From assembly GCF_019583405.1 (NCBI RefSeq), contig NZ_SZUU01000002.1, positions 372,001 to 436,000 of the forward strand: a DNA stretch of 64,000 bases. The letters are read 5' to 3'. The position numbers and the translations under genes are program-made. The stretch comes from Bacteroides fragilis (GTDB lineage: Bacteria; Bacteroidota; Bacteroidia; Bacteroidales; Bacteroidaceae). Below the pieces are notes generated by a model, which saw only the letters and a list, made by a program, of their open reading frames with translations, did no database searches and had not been told where the DNA came from. Position 1 is the stretch's first letter. Every line of letters starts with the position of its first letter. Positions 28,314 through 38,087 of this stretch are shown in pieces.

Positions 28314-29504
28314 ATGGAACATAAAATCAGCGAACCCAATGCCCGTGTAGACGTGGCCGATGTACTGAGAGGACTGGCTGTGATGGGGATCATCATCCTG
28401 CATAGTATCGAACATTTTAATTTCTACTCCTTTCCGGATGCCGTCCCCGGCGAATGGATGAAGTTTACCGACAGAGCTATCTGGAACGGGCTCTTTTTTG
28501 TCTTCAGCAACAAAGCTTATGCTGTATTTGCCCTGCTGTTCGGCTTCAGTTTCTATATTCAGGATAGCAACCAACAACGCCGTGGTAAAGATTTTCGCCT
28601 CCGGTTCATCTGGCGGATGGTGCTACTGTTCATCATCGGACAGTTCAACGCTGCTTTTTTTACAGGTGAAATACTGACGATGTATGCCATGCTCGGTCTG
28701 ATACTCCCTCTGTTCTGTCGCCTCGATAGCCGCAGTGTAGCCATCTTCGCCACCCTGCTTATCCTGCAACCGATAGATTGGTTCAAAGTGATCTATGCTC
28801 TCTGCAACCCGGAATATGTACCCGGTCCCAGCTTGGCTTCCCACTATTTCGGGATTGCTTTCGACGTGCAGAAAAACGGTGCCTTCCTTGAAACGATCCG
28901 CATGAACCTCTGGGAAGGGCAACTTGCCAACCTGACTTGGGCATTGGAGCACGGACGCATTCTGCAAACGCCTGCCCTCTTCCTCTTCGGTATGCTGGTG
29001 GGACGTAAGGGAATATTCCTTTATAGCGAACAGAACGAACAACGCTGGCTCAAAGCATTAGGTATGTCACTCTTATGTTTCTTTCCATTATATGGTCTGA
29101 ATAACATGCTGCCGGGATTCATCACGCGCGATGCCCTCCTGATTCCCTTGCAACTGATCATAAGCTCTTTGAGCAACCTCAGCTTCATGGTATTGCTGGT
29201 CAGCGGACTGCTTATCACTTTCTACCGTGTCAAAGACCGCAGATTCCTGATGCGTTTCACCTCGTATGGCAAGATGAGTCTGACAAACTACATCGGACAA
29301 TCCGTCATTGGCTCTCTCCTTTTCTATCATTGGGGCTTCGAATTAGGACGTTTCTTGGGAATTACTTACAGTTTCTTTTTTGGCATTCTTTTTGTACTTC
29401 TACAAATGGCATTCTGTTCCTGGTGGCTTGGCCACTTCAAACATGGCCCCTTCGAAGGCTTATGGAAACGCCTTACATGGATTGGAAACAATAAACGGAA
29501 GTAA
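28314..29504 (+). CDS. DUF418 multi-spanning membrane protein (YeiB-like)
   Basis: 396 residues with roughly ten hydrophobic segments. The opening VADVLRGLAVMGIIILHSIEHF and the C-terminal MSLTNYIGQSVIGSLLFYHWG are the hallmarks of DUF418/YeiB proteins, which are proposed to be acyltransferase-3-like or transport-related inner-membrane proteins; the function is not established. No signal peptide is removed. It lies 11 bases after the porin and 3 bases before the TPR gene, so a tight operon is likely. Confidence 0.88.
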   Translation: MEHKISEPNARVDVADVLRGLAVMGIIILHSIEHFNFYSFPDAVPGEWMKFTDRAIWNGLFFVFSNKAYAVFALLFGFSFYIQDSNQQRRGKDFRLRFIWRMVLLFIIGQFNAAFFTGEILTMYAMLGLILPLFCRLDSRSVAIFATLLILQPIDWFKVIYALCNPEYVPGPSLASHYFGIAFDVQKNGAFLETIRMNLWEGQLANLTWALEHGRILQTPALFLFGMLVGRKGIFLYSEQNEQRWLKALGMSLLCFFPLYGLNNMLPGFITRDALLIPLQLIISSLSNLSFMVLLVSGLLITFYRVKDRRFLMRFTSYGKMSLTNYIGQSVIGSLLFYHWGFELGRFLGITYSFFFGILFVLLQMAFCSWWLGHFKHGPFEGLWKRLTWIGNNKRK

Positions 29505-29507
29505 ATT

Positions 29508-31706
29508 ATGAACGAACAACTTATCAACGAACAATATCAATATATTCTCCGACTGATCGGACAAAAACGACTGAAAGAGGCATTGACCCAATTGGAATCA
29601 TTCCTATGGAAATGCCCCGAATGGTCGCTCCGTACCCGTCTGGAGCAGATACAGACTTCGTACAACTATATGCTGCAATACATGCGTCAGGGGGTAGAAG
29701 ACCCGGAGCGTAAGAAATTATATCAAAGATTGCTGGCCGATACTCTTGAAATCACCGATCAGGCACGTATTACACTACTCGACAGTGTATCAAGCCATTA
29801 TTATCATCAATATCGTACGCGACGTACTGAAGAACTATCTCCCCTTACCCTGGAGATGCTGATACACACGCTTGAATCGTTCAATGATGACCTGGCCGTA
29901 AGCGGATTCATTTCGGATCAAAACATGGATGAAGTTTTAAAACGTCACGAAGATAATCTGCGGATTCTGTTCCTGCAAACCTGGACCAATAGCAACTGGA
30001 GTACGGAAGAAAGTACAACTGCACAATCCATGCTTCAGTCCGAATTACTTCCGGTGAACGATCTTTGCCTTTTTACAAGTGCCGTTACCCTTAGTCTGAT
30101 GGAATGTTTCGATCTCCGAAAACTTCTGTGGCTGATAGATGCTTACCGTCACCCCAATGTACAGATCAGCCAGCGGGCTCTGGTAGGAATCGCTTTTATT
30201 CTCCATGCCTATTCACCACGTATCGATTTCTATCCGGAAATCAATTTACGTATCACGGCACTGATGGAAGAAACCGCATTCGAAAAAGAACTGTTACGCG
30301 TACATATCCAAATACTTCTCAGTCAGGAAACGGAAAAAATCGACAAAAAAATGCGTGAGGAAATCATTCCCGAAATGCTGAAAAGCATGTCTCCCATGCG
30401 CAACATGAAGTTTGGTTTCGAAGAGTCCGATGAAGAGAAAGATGACACCAATCCCGACTGGGCCGATGCTATAGAGAAATCCGGACTGGGTGACAAGTTA
30501 CGTGAAATGAACGAATTGCAACTGGAAGGTGCCGATGTATATATGAGCACATTTGCACAACTCAAAAGCTATCCGTTCTTCAGAGAAATCTCCAATTGGT
30601 TCTATCCTTTCGACAGGCAACAATCGGCTGTCATTAAAGAGTTTCGTAACCGGGAAACAGAAGGAGGAAGTCTGTTGGAAATCATCCTGCAGTCTGGTTT
30701 CTTCTGTAACAGTGACAAGTATTCGCTGTTCTTCACTATGCAGCAATTACCGCAATCACAGCGTGACATGATGTTGAGCCAGCTCACGGAACAACAAATG
30801 GAAGAATTGGCAGATCAGTCGAAAGCCGAAACACTGAAGAAATTTTCCGAACGCCCCGATACGGTAAGTAACCAATATCTGCACGACTTATACCGCTTCT
30901 TCAAATTGAATATGCGAAGACAGGAATTTCGCGACTTGTTCAAAGAGGCCATCTGCCTGTACAGCAATCCGGCATTGGAAGACATGTTGTTCAACCCGGA
31001 TGCCCTGCTGGCTTTAGCCAACTTTCACTTCAGAAAAGAGCACTGGGAAAAAGCAGCCGAAGCCTATGACAAAGTCGCCTACATGGTCCCACGAGAGAAT
31101 GAAGCTGAAGTTTACCAAAAGCAGGGCTACTCTCTGCAAAAACTGAAACGATATACACAAGCCATCGAAGCCTATCGGAAAGCAGATACCCTCAAACCGA
31201 ACAACTTATGGACTAATCGCCATTTAGCCATTTGTTATCGTCTCGACCGACAATTCCGCAAAGCTTTGGAATATTACCGAAAAGTGGAAGAAGTATTGCC
31301 GGAAGACACAAAAGTAATTTTCTATATTGGCAACTGCCTGGCAGAGACATGGAACTACGAAGAAGCACTGAACTACTTCTTCAAACTCGATTTCCTGGAA
31401 AGTGATTGCATCAAAGCATGGCGTGCCATCGGTTGGTGTTCGTTCATGACAGGAAAACGCGAACAAGCCATGAAGTACTATGATAAAGTGATTACCCAAA
31501 AGCCGATGCCGGTAGACTACCTGAATGCCGGTCATGTGGCATGGTCATTGGGAGATATAGAGAAAGCCGTGCCTTTCTACTCCAAAGCCGCAGAACTCTA
31601 TGGCAGTAAAGAGCAGTTCCTTGAGATGTTCCGCAAGGACGAGGATATCATCATAGGAAAAGGTATTACCTCCGATGATATTCCATTGGTTCTCGATCTG
31701 ATTTAA
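29508..31706 (+). CDS. Large tetratricopeptide-repeat protein
   Basis: 732 residues, no signal peptide. The first 430 residues are helical without a recognised domain (many Leu/Gln/Glu; ESDEEKDDTNPDWADA is an acidic linker near 310). From about 500 to 710 a string of TPR units is visible: ALANFHFRKEHWEKAAEAYDKVAYM, EAEVYQKQGYSLQKLKRYTQAIEAYRKAD, RHLAICYRLDRQFRKALEYY, and so on. Such proteins are scaffolds for complexes; no partner is evident. The gene begins 3 bases after DUF418 and is followed by a strong terminator, so it ends the operon from the binding lipoprotein. Confidence 0.85.
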   Translation: MNEQLINEQYQYILRLIGQKRLKEALTQLESFLWKCPEWSLRTRLEQIQTSYNYMLQYMRQGVEDPERKKLYQRLLADTLEITDQARITLLDSVSSHYYHQYRTRRTEELSPLTLEMLIHTLESFNDDLAVSGFISDQNMDEVLKRHEDNLRILFLQTWTNSNWSTEESTTAQSMLQSELLPVNDLCLFTSAVTLSLMECFDLRKLLWLIDAYRHPNVQISQRALVGIAFILHAYSPRIDFYPEINLRITALMEETAFEKELLRVHIQILLSQETEKIDKKMREEIIPEMLKSMSPMRNMKFGFEESDEEKDDTNPDWADAIEKSGLGDKLREMNELQLEGADVYMSTFAQLKSYPFFREISNWFYPFDRQQSAVIKEFRNRETEGGSLLEIILQSGFFCNSDKYSLFFTMQQLPQSQRDMMLSQLTEQQMEELADQSKAETLKKFSERPDTVSNQYLHDLYRFFKLNMRRQEFRDLFKEAICLYSNPALEDMLFNPDALLALANFHFRKEHWEKAAEAYDKVAYMVPRENEAEVYQKQGYSLQKLKRYTQAIEAYRKADTLKPNNLWTNRHLAICYRLDRQFRKALEYYRKVEEVLPEDTKVIFYIGNCLAETWNYEEALNYFFKLDFLESDCIKAWRAIGWCSFMTGKREQAMKYYDKVITQKPMPVDYLNAGHVAWSLGDIEKAVPFYSKAAELYGSKEQFLEMFRKDEDIIIGKGITSDDIPLVLDLI

Positions 31707-31728
31707 AACAAACAAGAAAGAAAAAACG

Positions 31729-31763
31729 AACAGGGTGTCCGCAATCGGACACCCTGTTTTTTT
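31729..31763 (+). terminator. Intrinsic terminator after the TPR gene
   Basis: AACAGGGTGTCCG (31729-31741) and CGGACACCCTGTT (31746-31758) form a perfect 13-bp stem with a 4-base loop and a T-run. Confidence 0.92.
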
Positions 31764-31923
31764 ATAACCTATTAATAATGAAGCTTCTAAATTATGGCAT
31801 ACCTATTGATTCTTACTCTACAGAAAATAATCTGAAAAAAGATTGTATACCCGTGCAACTTAAATTCAAGTAGCAACGTCTAATAAACAAAGAAAGATAT
31901 AAACTAATTAAATAATAAAGGAT

Positions 31924-32433
31924 ATGAAAACAATTACATTTTTCAAAAGAGTATTAGCCTCTGCAGCATTAGTTTCGGTATGTGGATTTGCTTGTGCAAC
32001 AAACAACGGTAAACAGTTTGTCCATAACGATACGATGGAGAAGGGAAGACTCGTCTGCCGTGAAATATATTCTATGGACAATCCTGTTTCAGGCATACTC
32101 AGTCCAGTAAAAATGCATAAATACAGCTACGATACCGACCATCAGAGAACGGTGAAATCCACCTATACATGGAATGTATTTAAAAACGCATGGGAAAAAG
32201 AATCTTTGACGGTTGTCTCCCGGTATGAAACAGAAACTTCGGTAGAGTATTCTGTATGGAATAAAGAAAAAGAATCATTTAGTCCATCAGAAAAATATAT
32301 ATACATCACCAACAGTGATAACCAACTGATAGCCCAATACGCATACAAAATGAACTCCCGCACCAACCAATGGATATTGGAGAAAGACGCCTTAGTACCC
32401 ATTTACGAGAACATTTATGCAACAACCCGTTAA
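31924..32433 (+). CDS. DUF3836 secreted protein
   Basis: 169 residues with a signal peptide (about 1-25: TFFKRVLASAALVSVCGFACA). The mature part is rich in aromatic and charged residues with repeated strand-like units (KYSYDTDHQRTVKSTYTWN; SRYETETSVEYSVWNKEKES; YAYKMNSRTNQWILEK), each containing a Trp/Tyr pattern, consistent with DUF3836, a Bacteroides-restricted family of unknown function. Its neighbours are the terminator at 31763 and a convergent GH16 gene, so it stands alone. The stop TAA overlaps an ATG (TAATG) that opens a further small frame. Confidence 0.75.
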   Translation: MKTITFFKRVLASAALVSVCGFACATNNGKQFVHNDTMEKGRLVCREIYSMDNPVSGILSPVKMHKYSYDTDHQRTVKSTYTWNVFKNAWEKESLTVVSRYETETSVEYSVWNKEKESFSPSEKYIYITNSDNQLIAQYAYKMNSRTNQWILEKDALVPIYENIYATTR

Positions 32434-32639
32434 TGGAGATTCCGGATTTCACAGATACGGAAAAATCAGGTAACATAATCAAAGAAACCAGAACATCAAA
32501 GAGAAAGAATTTAAATCCGGAAGTTGATAAAAAAGTAGTTATCCCCATCTCCTCTTTGCCAAGACTTTCTTGGGAGTTCAAAACATCGAATCAAGACAAA
32601 GCATTTATAACCAAACAGATAAATACACTTGGTATCTGA
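32433..32639 (+). CDS. Possible small protein coupled to the DUF3836 gene
   Basis: A 68-residue frame begins at the ATG overlapping the DUF3836 stop (TAATG) and reads MEIPDFTDTEKSGNIIKE; it is basic and has no signal peptide. The overlap suggests coupling, but composition is not clearly coding and I know no relative. It may instead be the out-of-frame remainder of a longer DUF3836 gene. Confidence 0.3.
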   Translation: MEIPDFTDTEKSGNIIKETRTSKRKNLNPEVDKKVVIPISSLPRLSWEFKTSNQDKAFITKQINTLGI

Positions 32640-32688
32640 GTATAGAAAGTTAGTTTTAACACTGTATTAAAGTTGGTTCTTCAAACGC

Positions 32689-32726
32689 AAACAACAAGTC
32701 TTTTGCATGCAAAAGACTTGTTGTTT
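32689..32726. terminator. Perfect 38-bp palindrome, bidirectional terminator
   Basis: Bases 32689-32726 are an exact palindrome centred on GCATGC (AACAACAAGTCTTTT as left arm, with T-rich ends both ways). It sits between the plus-strand DUF3836 unit and the minus-strand GH16 gene. Confidence 0.8.
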
Positions 32727-32767
32727 ATATTCGGGAAAGTAAAAACGGAAATTATGCATTAACAATG

Positions 32768-33604
32768 TTAACGATCCACAGGTTGACTTACTTTTACCCA
32801 GTCTATCTCCATCTTCGCAGGCAGTTCACTATCCGTTATGGTACCAGGCCAAGTACCTGCACCGCCCAAAGCATAATTTAAAATCAAATAAAAAGAAGTA
32901 TCAAACGGCCATTGCTTTTTGACGCTCTCATCGGCCAAATGCAAGTTAGGATAGACTAAAGTGGTAGCTCCATTCACTTTAAAAGTAAGAGACTCGGGAG
33001 TCCACTCGATACCAAATACATTGAATTGCCCTTTATTGTAAGGAACTGTTTTTGTTGGAACAGGCTTAGTGAATCCCAAGTCATTTTTGTAGTGGCTGTG
33101 AATTGTTTGATATACAATGCCGTCATGATTCAACTGCTCCATAATATCTATTTCACCGCAAGCAGGCCATCCACTGTAAACGGGTTTGGCAGGCATCATC
33201 CAGATGGCAGGCCATCCACCCTTTGCCGTCTTGGTGAAACGGGCACATATCTCTATTTTACCATATTGAAATTCTGCTTTACCTAATGACTGCACCCCTC
33301 CCGTCTTATATACTCCATTCACTTTCTCGGCAATCAGTACTAACTTCCCATCGTGTACATAAGCCTGATCATAACTTTCGGATAAATATTTGCTCCAGGC
33401 AGGACTGCCTTTTTTGCACAAGCCCCATTTTGTTTTGTCGGGAATACTATCTGTCTGGTTGAAGTCATCTTGAAAAACTATCTTCTCCGAAACAGCATCT
33501 GACCTTGTCAGAGGTGTAACCATCGAATCATCAGAAGACGAACAAGCATAGAAAGAAAGTACCGACATGACAGCACCGCATGATAAGACAAGAGATCTTT
33601 TCAT
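32768..33604 (-). CDS. Family GH16 endo-beta-glucanase lipoprotein
   Basis: Hydrolyses internal beta-1,3 or mixed-linkage glucan, probably at the cell surface. 278 residues with a lipobox ending at C21 (SFYAC). The GH16 catalytic motif E151-I-D153-I-M-E156 is intact, in the short form without an extra methionine bulge; flanking GGWPAIWMMPA and VFGIEWTPESLTF are family blocks. Length fits one catalytic domain. No SusCD pair is adjacent, so it is an orphan enzyme relative to the polysaccharide locus to the left. Subfamily (laminarinase, lichenase or other) is not resolved. Confidence 0.93.
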   Translation of the reverse strand: MKRSLVLSCGAVMSVLSFYACSSSDDSMVTPLTRSDAVSEKIVFQDDFNQTDSIPDKTKWGLCKKGSPAWSKYLSESYDQAYVHDGKLVLIAEKVNGVYKTGGVQSLGKAEFQYGKIEICARFTKTAKGGWPAIWMMPAKPVYSGWPACGEIDIMEQLNHDGIVYQTIHSHYKNDLGFTKPVPTKTVPYNKGQFNVFGIEWTPESLTFKVNGATTLVYPNLHLADESVKKQWPFDTSFYLILNYALGGAGTWPGTITDSELPAKMEIDWVKVSQPVDR

Positions 33605-33769
33605 AATACTAAGGTTTTAGAGTTAAACATAAAATTACTGATAAATAACAAACTGTATATTTATTTAGTTCATCAACTTTCTGTGATTTTTTATACGATT
33701 CAATAGAGACAATCTAATCTGACTTACCAGAATCTATAAAAAGTATCAATAAAGAGAGCGTCGTTTATG

Positions 33770-34687
33770 TCATTCAAAACTATAAGAAATATTACACCAA
33801 GCTATTTCATCATTCTCAGATGTCATCTGATTAAGATCTTCAAATACAGGATAATAATAAAAAAAATCAGAATAGTTGGCTATAAAGCCGCCATCATGTC
33901 CCCTCCCAAAAGAAGTGAAATGCCCGGTCGAACTGTAAGTCCAGAAATGAATTGAGTAGGTCAGCTGTAATTGATCACTATTGACATTATGATTTACCTT
34001 ACCATAAAATTCCCAACGATTTTCGGCATGGGAACGCATGAAAAGAGAATCATTCCGCATCTGAAAATTCTTTTCGTATGAAAGTGAAGTACCATCTTCA
34101 AAGTCGGAAGAGAATCTCAACTTATCAACAGATATAAACTCAATCTTATCATTTGGAAAACCCTTAATAAATCCATCCGAACTATTGAAACGGCTTTCCC
34201 AATAACTGTCCATCTCCGGAAAGATTTCTACACCTCCTTTACTACTGCCTTGATAGCATCTGAAACCTTCAAGGCGGTATTGTCCGCTATAAGCCACAGA
34301 CCGGGACGCAACAGCCACCGGAATAATATGCTCTTCTCCCCGATAAGATACACAGATATGAGTTTTTCCAACCCCAGCCACACGAACTTCAATGCATCTT
34401 TTTCCTAAGTAATCCGGATTATACGTAGCGCCGACCACCGCAGTATCTTCCGAACGGACTTTTATCTGATCTCCGGATGCAGCTTTCAGAAAAATCATAG
34501 CCGGTGTTTGCAAAACATCCATCAAGAGCCCCTCTTCTCCCAGGAGACGCTCTTCAGAGCCATTACCGGTATAAAAACGAATTTCATTTTCATCATCTTT
34601 CTCACAACCGCCAAGCACTATCACAATTACCGTAGCAAAGAGAACATAGTACAGACTTTTAAGTAAGGGTAAGGTTACAGGTTTCAT
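33770..34687 (-). CDS. Lipoprotein of unknown function
   Basis: 305 residues. Lipobox VLGGC with lipid cysteine C28, then an acidic stretch (EKDDENEI). Residues about 35-130 are strand-rich (MIFLKAASGDQIKVRSED, GKRCIEVRVAGVGKTHICVSY) and may be an Ig-like domain; the C-terminal part (about 135-305: SGQYRLEGFRCYQG ... LQLTYSIHFWTYSSTGHFTSFGR) looks like a second beta-rich domain. I do not recognise a family. It has its own -7 box at 34729-34736. The gap to GH16 (165 bases) makes co-transcription possible, but no functional link is shown. Confidence 0.75.
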   Translation of the reverse strand: MKPVTLPLLKSLYYVLFATVIVIVLGGCEKDDENEIRFYTGNGSEERLLGEEGLLMDVLQTPAMIFLKAASGDQIKVRSEDTAVVGATYNPDYLGKRCIEVRVAGVGKTHICVSYRGEEHIIPVAVASRSVAYSGQYRLEGFRCYQGSSKGGVEIFPEMDSYWESRFNSSDGFIKGFPNDKIEFISVDKLRFSSDFEDGTSLSYEKNFQMRNDSLFMRSHAENRWEFYGKVNHNVNSDQLQLTYSIHFWTYSSTGHFTSFGRGHDGGFIANYSDFFYYYPVFEDLNQMTSENDEIAWCNISYSFE

Positions 34688-34728
34688 ATTATTTTCAGTT
34701 TTAGTAAAATCCCTATTCGGATAAAATG

Positions 34729-34736
34729 CAAATATA
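34729..34736 (-). promoter_or_regulatory. -7 box for the lipoprotein gene
   Basis: The minus strand reads TATATTTG (TAnnTTTG), 42 bases before the ATG at 34687. Confidence 0.55.
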
Positions 34737-34897
34737 ACGAATTAAAGAAGGAAAGCAAGGTTAAGAATGCGTTATCACACAATTAACGTTCTTTAATTCA
34801 TTGCCCGTAGGGAGATTAGTTCATTTCTCTGTCTTTTTAATAAATGATCTCAAGAAGATAGAAGGAATTCCTAAACCCAAAACATGAATAAAAACTA

Positions 34898-36427
34898 ATG
34901 GATATGACAACATCTCCCCGGAAGGATATTACCAATGATATTCTTTCCGCCATGCAACGTTATCCCGAAAACGAAGCATTTATCATTGACGATAAACATT
35001 ATACTTATGCCCAACTTGGCAAAATAACAGCCTCCGTCGCCCATTCGCTATCAGAAATAGAAGATGAAAGAATCGGGATCATTGCGGAAAACCGAATTGA
35101 AACCTACGCAGCCATTCTGGCGGTACTGGCCAGTGGAAAAACATATGTCATTCTGCATCCTGCTTACCCGGAAGAACGTAATCTCAAAATAGCCGGACTG
35201 GCCGGATTGCATACTTTGCTCTGCACAAGCCATGTCGAACGCCCGGCATTCGGAACCGACCTCTTCAGAGTAATCAACACAGACAAGCTGTCGGGAAAAG
35301 CACCGTCGGAATTGTCAAGGCTGCAATTCTACCCGCCGGAAGAAGAAAGAAACGCTTATATCATTTTTACATCGGGAAGTACAGGCGAACCCAAAGGAGT
35401 CCCCATCACACGTGCCAATCTGAACACTTTTTATCAGGCATACGATTCCCTTAACTGGAACCTGGATGAACACGACCGCATGTTACAAATGTTTGAGCTG
35501 ACATTTGACGTATCCGTCGTATCGTTACTTTATCCCCTGACTTTAGGAGCTTCCGTTTATACAGTGGCCCATCAGGATGTAAAGCATTTCAAGGTGTTCG
35601 AACTTCTGGAGAAGTACGAACTGACCTTCGCCACGGTCACCCCCTCTCTATTACAACTTCTTTCACCCTATTTCGATGAAATCAGCCTGCCTGCTCTGAA
35701 ATATCTGGGAGTATCGGCAGAGGCATCGCAAACCGAACTGTTGGAACGATTCAGAAAATCAGCACCCAACGCAGAGTTCGTCAACCTGTACGGCCCGACA
35801 GAGGCTACGATTTACTGTACCTGTTACCGTATTCCGGCTTCCGGCACATACAAGCATTACAACGGAATGGTGGCTATCGGAAAACCATTTCCCGGTATCC
35901 GCGTCATCATTGTTGACGAAGAAGGAAATGATCTGCCTCAGGGAGAGACGGGAGAACTTTGGGTATCCGGTCGGCAAGTAATGAAAGGCTATCTGGATGA
36001 TCCGGAAAAATCGGCATCGGCTCTAATACACCGTCCTGACGGACAAATTTATTACCGGACCGGAGACCTGTGTATTTTAGACAACGATGGGGATATCATT
36101 TATTGCGGCCGTAAGGACTATCAAGTGAAAATACAGGGCTTCAGAATAGAACTAAGCGAAATAGAATACACTGCTCAGTCGTTTTTCAAGACTCCTTGCA
36201 ACGTGGCTGCCCTTCCGTTAATCTGTGACGGAATGTGCAACGAACTGCATCTGGCAGTCGAATCGACCGAATGTGACCAAAACAAATTGATAGAATATCT
36301 GAAAGAAAAGCTGCCACAATACATGTTACCGAAACAAATTCATTGTATTCCTCAGTTTCCGGTAACCAATAGCAATAAAACAGATCGAAAAAAAATTGTT
36401 GAACTGATAAGAGAGAAGGAACTCTAA
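34898..36427 (+). CDS. DltA-like amino-acid/acid-activating ligase
   Basis: ATP-dependent adenylation enzyme that loads an acid, probably an amino acid, on the carrier protein encoded next. 509 residues. ANL-superfamily motifs: IIFTSGSTGEPKGV (phosphate loop), NLYGPTEATIYCTCY, GETGELWVSGRQVMKGY, YRTGDLC, and the C-terminal SNKTDRKKIVELI with the catalytic lysine. Length and the C-terminal block match D-alanine carrier ligases (DltA) better than long-chain acyl-CoA ligases. First of four closely spaced genes (13, 3 and 18 bases). The true substrate is not shown; D-alanine is an inference from the family. Confidence 0.88.
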   Translation: MDMTTSPRKDITNDILSAMQRYPENEAFIIDDKHYTYAQLGKITASVAHSLSEIEDERIGIIAENRIETYAAILAVLASGKTYVILHPAYPEERNLKIAGLAGLHTLLCTSHVERPAFGTDLFRVINTDKLSGKAPSELSRLQFYPPEEERNAYIIFTSGSTGEPKGVPITRANLNTFYQAYDSLNWNLDEHDRMLQMFELTFDVSVVSLLYPLTLGASVYTVAHQDVKHFKVFELLEKYELTFATVTPSLLQLLSPYFDEISLPALKYLGVSAEASQTELLERFRKSAPNAEFVNLYGPTEATIYCTCYRIPASGTYKHYNGMVAIGKPFPGIRVIIVDEEGNDLPQGETGELWVSGRQVMKGYLDDPEKSASALIHRPDGQIYYRTGDLCILDNDGDIIYCGRKDYQVKIQGFRIELSEIEYTAQSFFKTPCNVAALPLICDGMCNELHLAVESTECDQNKLIEYLKEKLPQYMLPKQIHCIPQFPVTNSNKTDRKKIVELIREKEL

Positions 36428-36440
36428 AAACAATATAAAT

Positions 36441-36683
36441 ATGAACCGAGAAGAAGTATTAAAACAACTACAAAGCATTTTCCGTGATATTTTAAAGAAG
36501 GACAACGTCTGTATCAGCGAATCATCCACCTCTCAAGACGTAGATGGCTGGGACTCACTGACCCATATGCAAATTATAGCCCAAATCGAGAAACGTTTCG
36601 GAGTACGTTTCAACTTTCGGGAAGTAATTAAATTCAAGAATGTCGGTGACCTATGCAGTGCCTTATTAACCAAAATGGAATAA
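36441..36683 (+). CDS. DltC-like acyl/aminoacyl carrier protein
   Basis: 80 residues, acidic, helical. The phosphopantetheine site is S39 in GWDSLTHMQ, and a helix IEKRFGVRFNFREVIKFKNV follows as in carrier proteins. It lies between the ligase and MBOAT genes and would carry the activated residue as thioester to the membrane acyltransferase. A standard fatty-acid ACP is normally located near fab genes, so a dedicated carrier is more likely. Confidence 0.92.
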   Translation: MNREEVLKQLQSIFRDILKKDNVCISESSTSQDVDGWDSLTHMQIIAQIEKRFGVRFNFREVIKFKNVGDLCSALLTKME

Positions 36684-36686
36684 ATC

Positions 36687-38069
36687 ATGCAGTTTCTCTC
36701 CTTTAGTTTCCTGGCTCTGATTACTCTCTGTTTCTTTCTCTACTATGCAGTCAAAGGACGTGCCCGCAACTTCATAATACTGGCAGCCAGTTGCATCTTC
36801 ATCGGATGGTATTATCTGCCATTCCTGTTGACGGCAGTAGTGGTGGCACTGTTCACCTTCTTCTGGGCACAATGGATGGAAAACAGGGCGAAATCCGGGA
36901 AAAAGACCAAAGTAATCTATATCGCAGGAATCATCGGTCTGATAGGCGGATGGCTCCTACTCCATGGCACAGTGATAGATAACATCATCTTTCCACTTGG
37001 AATGTCATTCTACACATTCCAGGCCATCGGTTATCTGACAGATGTGTACTGGCAGGAGCAACGTGCCGAAAAAAACTGGGTAGATTTCCTGATCTATATG
37101 CTTTTCTTCATGAAATTCCTCTCCGGCCCCATCGAACGGGGTGGAGACTTGTTGCCACAACTGAAAGATCCTCGCCCGTTCATCTACTCGAACGCAGTGA
37201 CCGGACTGAAATATATTTTGCTGGGACTGATAAAGAAACTGCTTATAGCCAATCAGATAGCCCCGCAGACGGATATCATGTTTCATTCGATCCATGACCT
37301 TTCGGGTGTCCAACTACTGATGACCTGCCTGCTCTATCCTATCGAACTATATGCCGATTTCTCCGGCTATACGGACATCGCCATCGGAGGAGCCTACCTG
37401 TTCGGCATCAAGCTATCGCCAAACTTCAACCGTCCGTTTGCCGCACGTTCCACCGCCGATTTCTGGCGCCGTTGGCACATGTCACTCTCTTTTTGGGTAC
37501 GCGATTATCTCTATGTGCCGTTAACCGCCGGTACCCGTAACTGGGGACAGTGGGGAGTCTACTTCAGCCTTATCATCACCTTTCTGGCATTGGGATTATG
37601 GCATGGCTCCGGATTAACCTTCGCCATATACGGACTGATTCAGGGCATATTGATCTGCTGGGAAATGAAAACCTCTGCTTTTCGCAATAAGTTGCCCCAA
37701 TATATCGGAAAATATGCATCCGACAGCCTGTTGATAATCCGTACCTATCTGTTGTTTGCGCTCTCACTTATTTTCTTCCGTGTACAATCATTGAGCGATG
37801 CCTGGTATTTTTTACGGAACATCTCGTTCGAAGTACATTCTTCCTGGAAGGAAATGAACATCGGCATACGCGACCACAATTGCATTGTAGCAGGTTCGGC
37901 CCTGTTACTGGTATTGATCTATGAATATTATGCATCTAAATATAACCTGATGGAAACACTCGAACGCCAGCCCGCATGGCTACGGTGGAGTGTTTACTAT
38001 CTGCTGGTATTCGCCCTGCTGATGTTAGGTAAGTTCGATACGGAAACTTTTATCTATTTACAATTTTAA
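36687..38069 (+). CDS. DltB-like MBOAT acyltransferase
   Basis: Inner-membrane O-acyltransferase, 460 residues with about ten to twelve hydrophobic segments. MBOAT features: PLGMSFYTFQAIGYLTDVY, FMKFLSGPIERG, DFSGYTDIAIGGAYLFGI, NFNRPFAARSTADFWRRWHMSLSFW (split in the protein, His in WRRWHMS) and LGLWHGSGLTFA with the conserved catalytic His. It would move an acyl or aminoacyl group from the carrier protein through the membrane. It starts 3 bases after the carrier gene. AlgI-type alginate acetylases share this fold, so alginate-like O-acetylation is an alternative, but the DltA/DltC neighbours favour the Dlt type. Confidence 0.93.
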   Translation: MQFLSFSFLALITLCFFLYYAVKGRARNFIILAASCIFIGWYYLPFLLTAVVVALFTFFWAQWMENRAKSGKKTKVIYIAGIIGLIGGWLLLHGTVIDNIIFPLGMSFYTFQAIGYLTDVYWQEQRAEKNWVDFLIYMLFFMKFLSGPIERGGDLLPQLKDPRPFIYSNAVTGLKYILLGLIKKLLIANQIAPQTDIMFHSIHDLSGVQLLMTCLLYPIELYADFSGYTDIAIGGAYLFGIKLSPNFNRPFAARSTADFWRRWHMSLSFWVRDYLYVPLTAGTRNWGQWGVYFSLIITFLALGLWHGSGLTFAIYGLIQGILICWEMKTSAFRNKLPQYIGKYASDSLLIIRTYLLFALSLIFFRVQSLSDAWYFLRNISFEVHSSWKEMNIGIRDHNCIVAGSALLLVLIYEYYASKYNLMETLERQPAWLRWSVYYLLVFALLMLGKFDTETFIYLQF

Positions 38070-38087
38070 CCGAAACCAATTACACCT

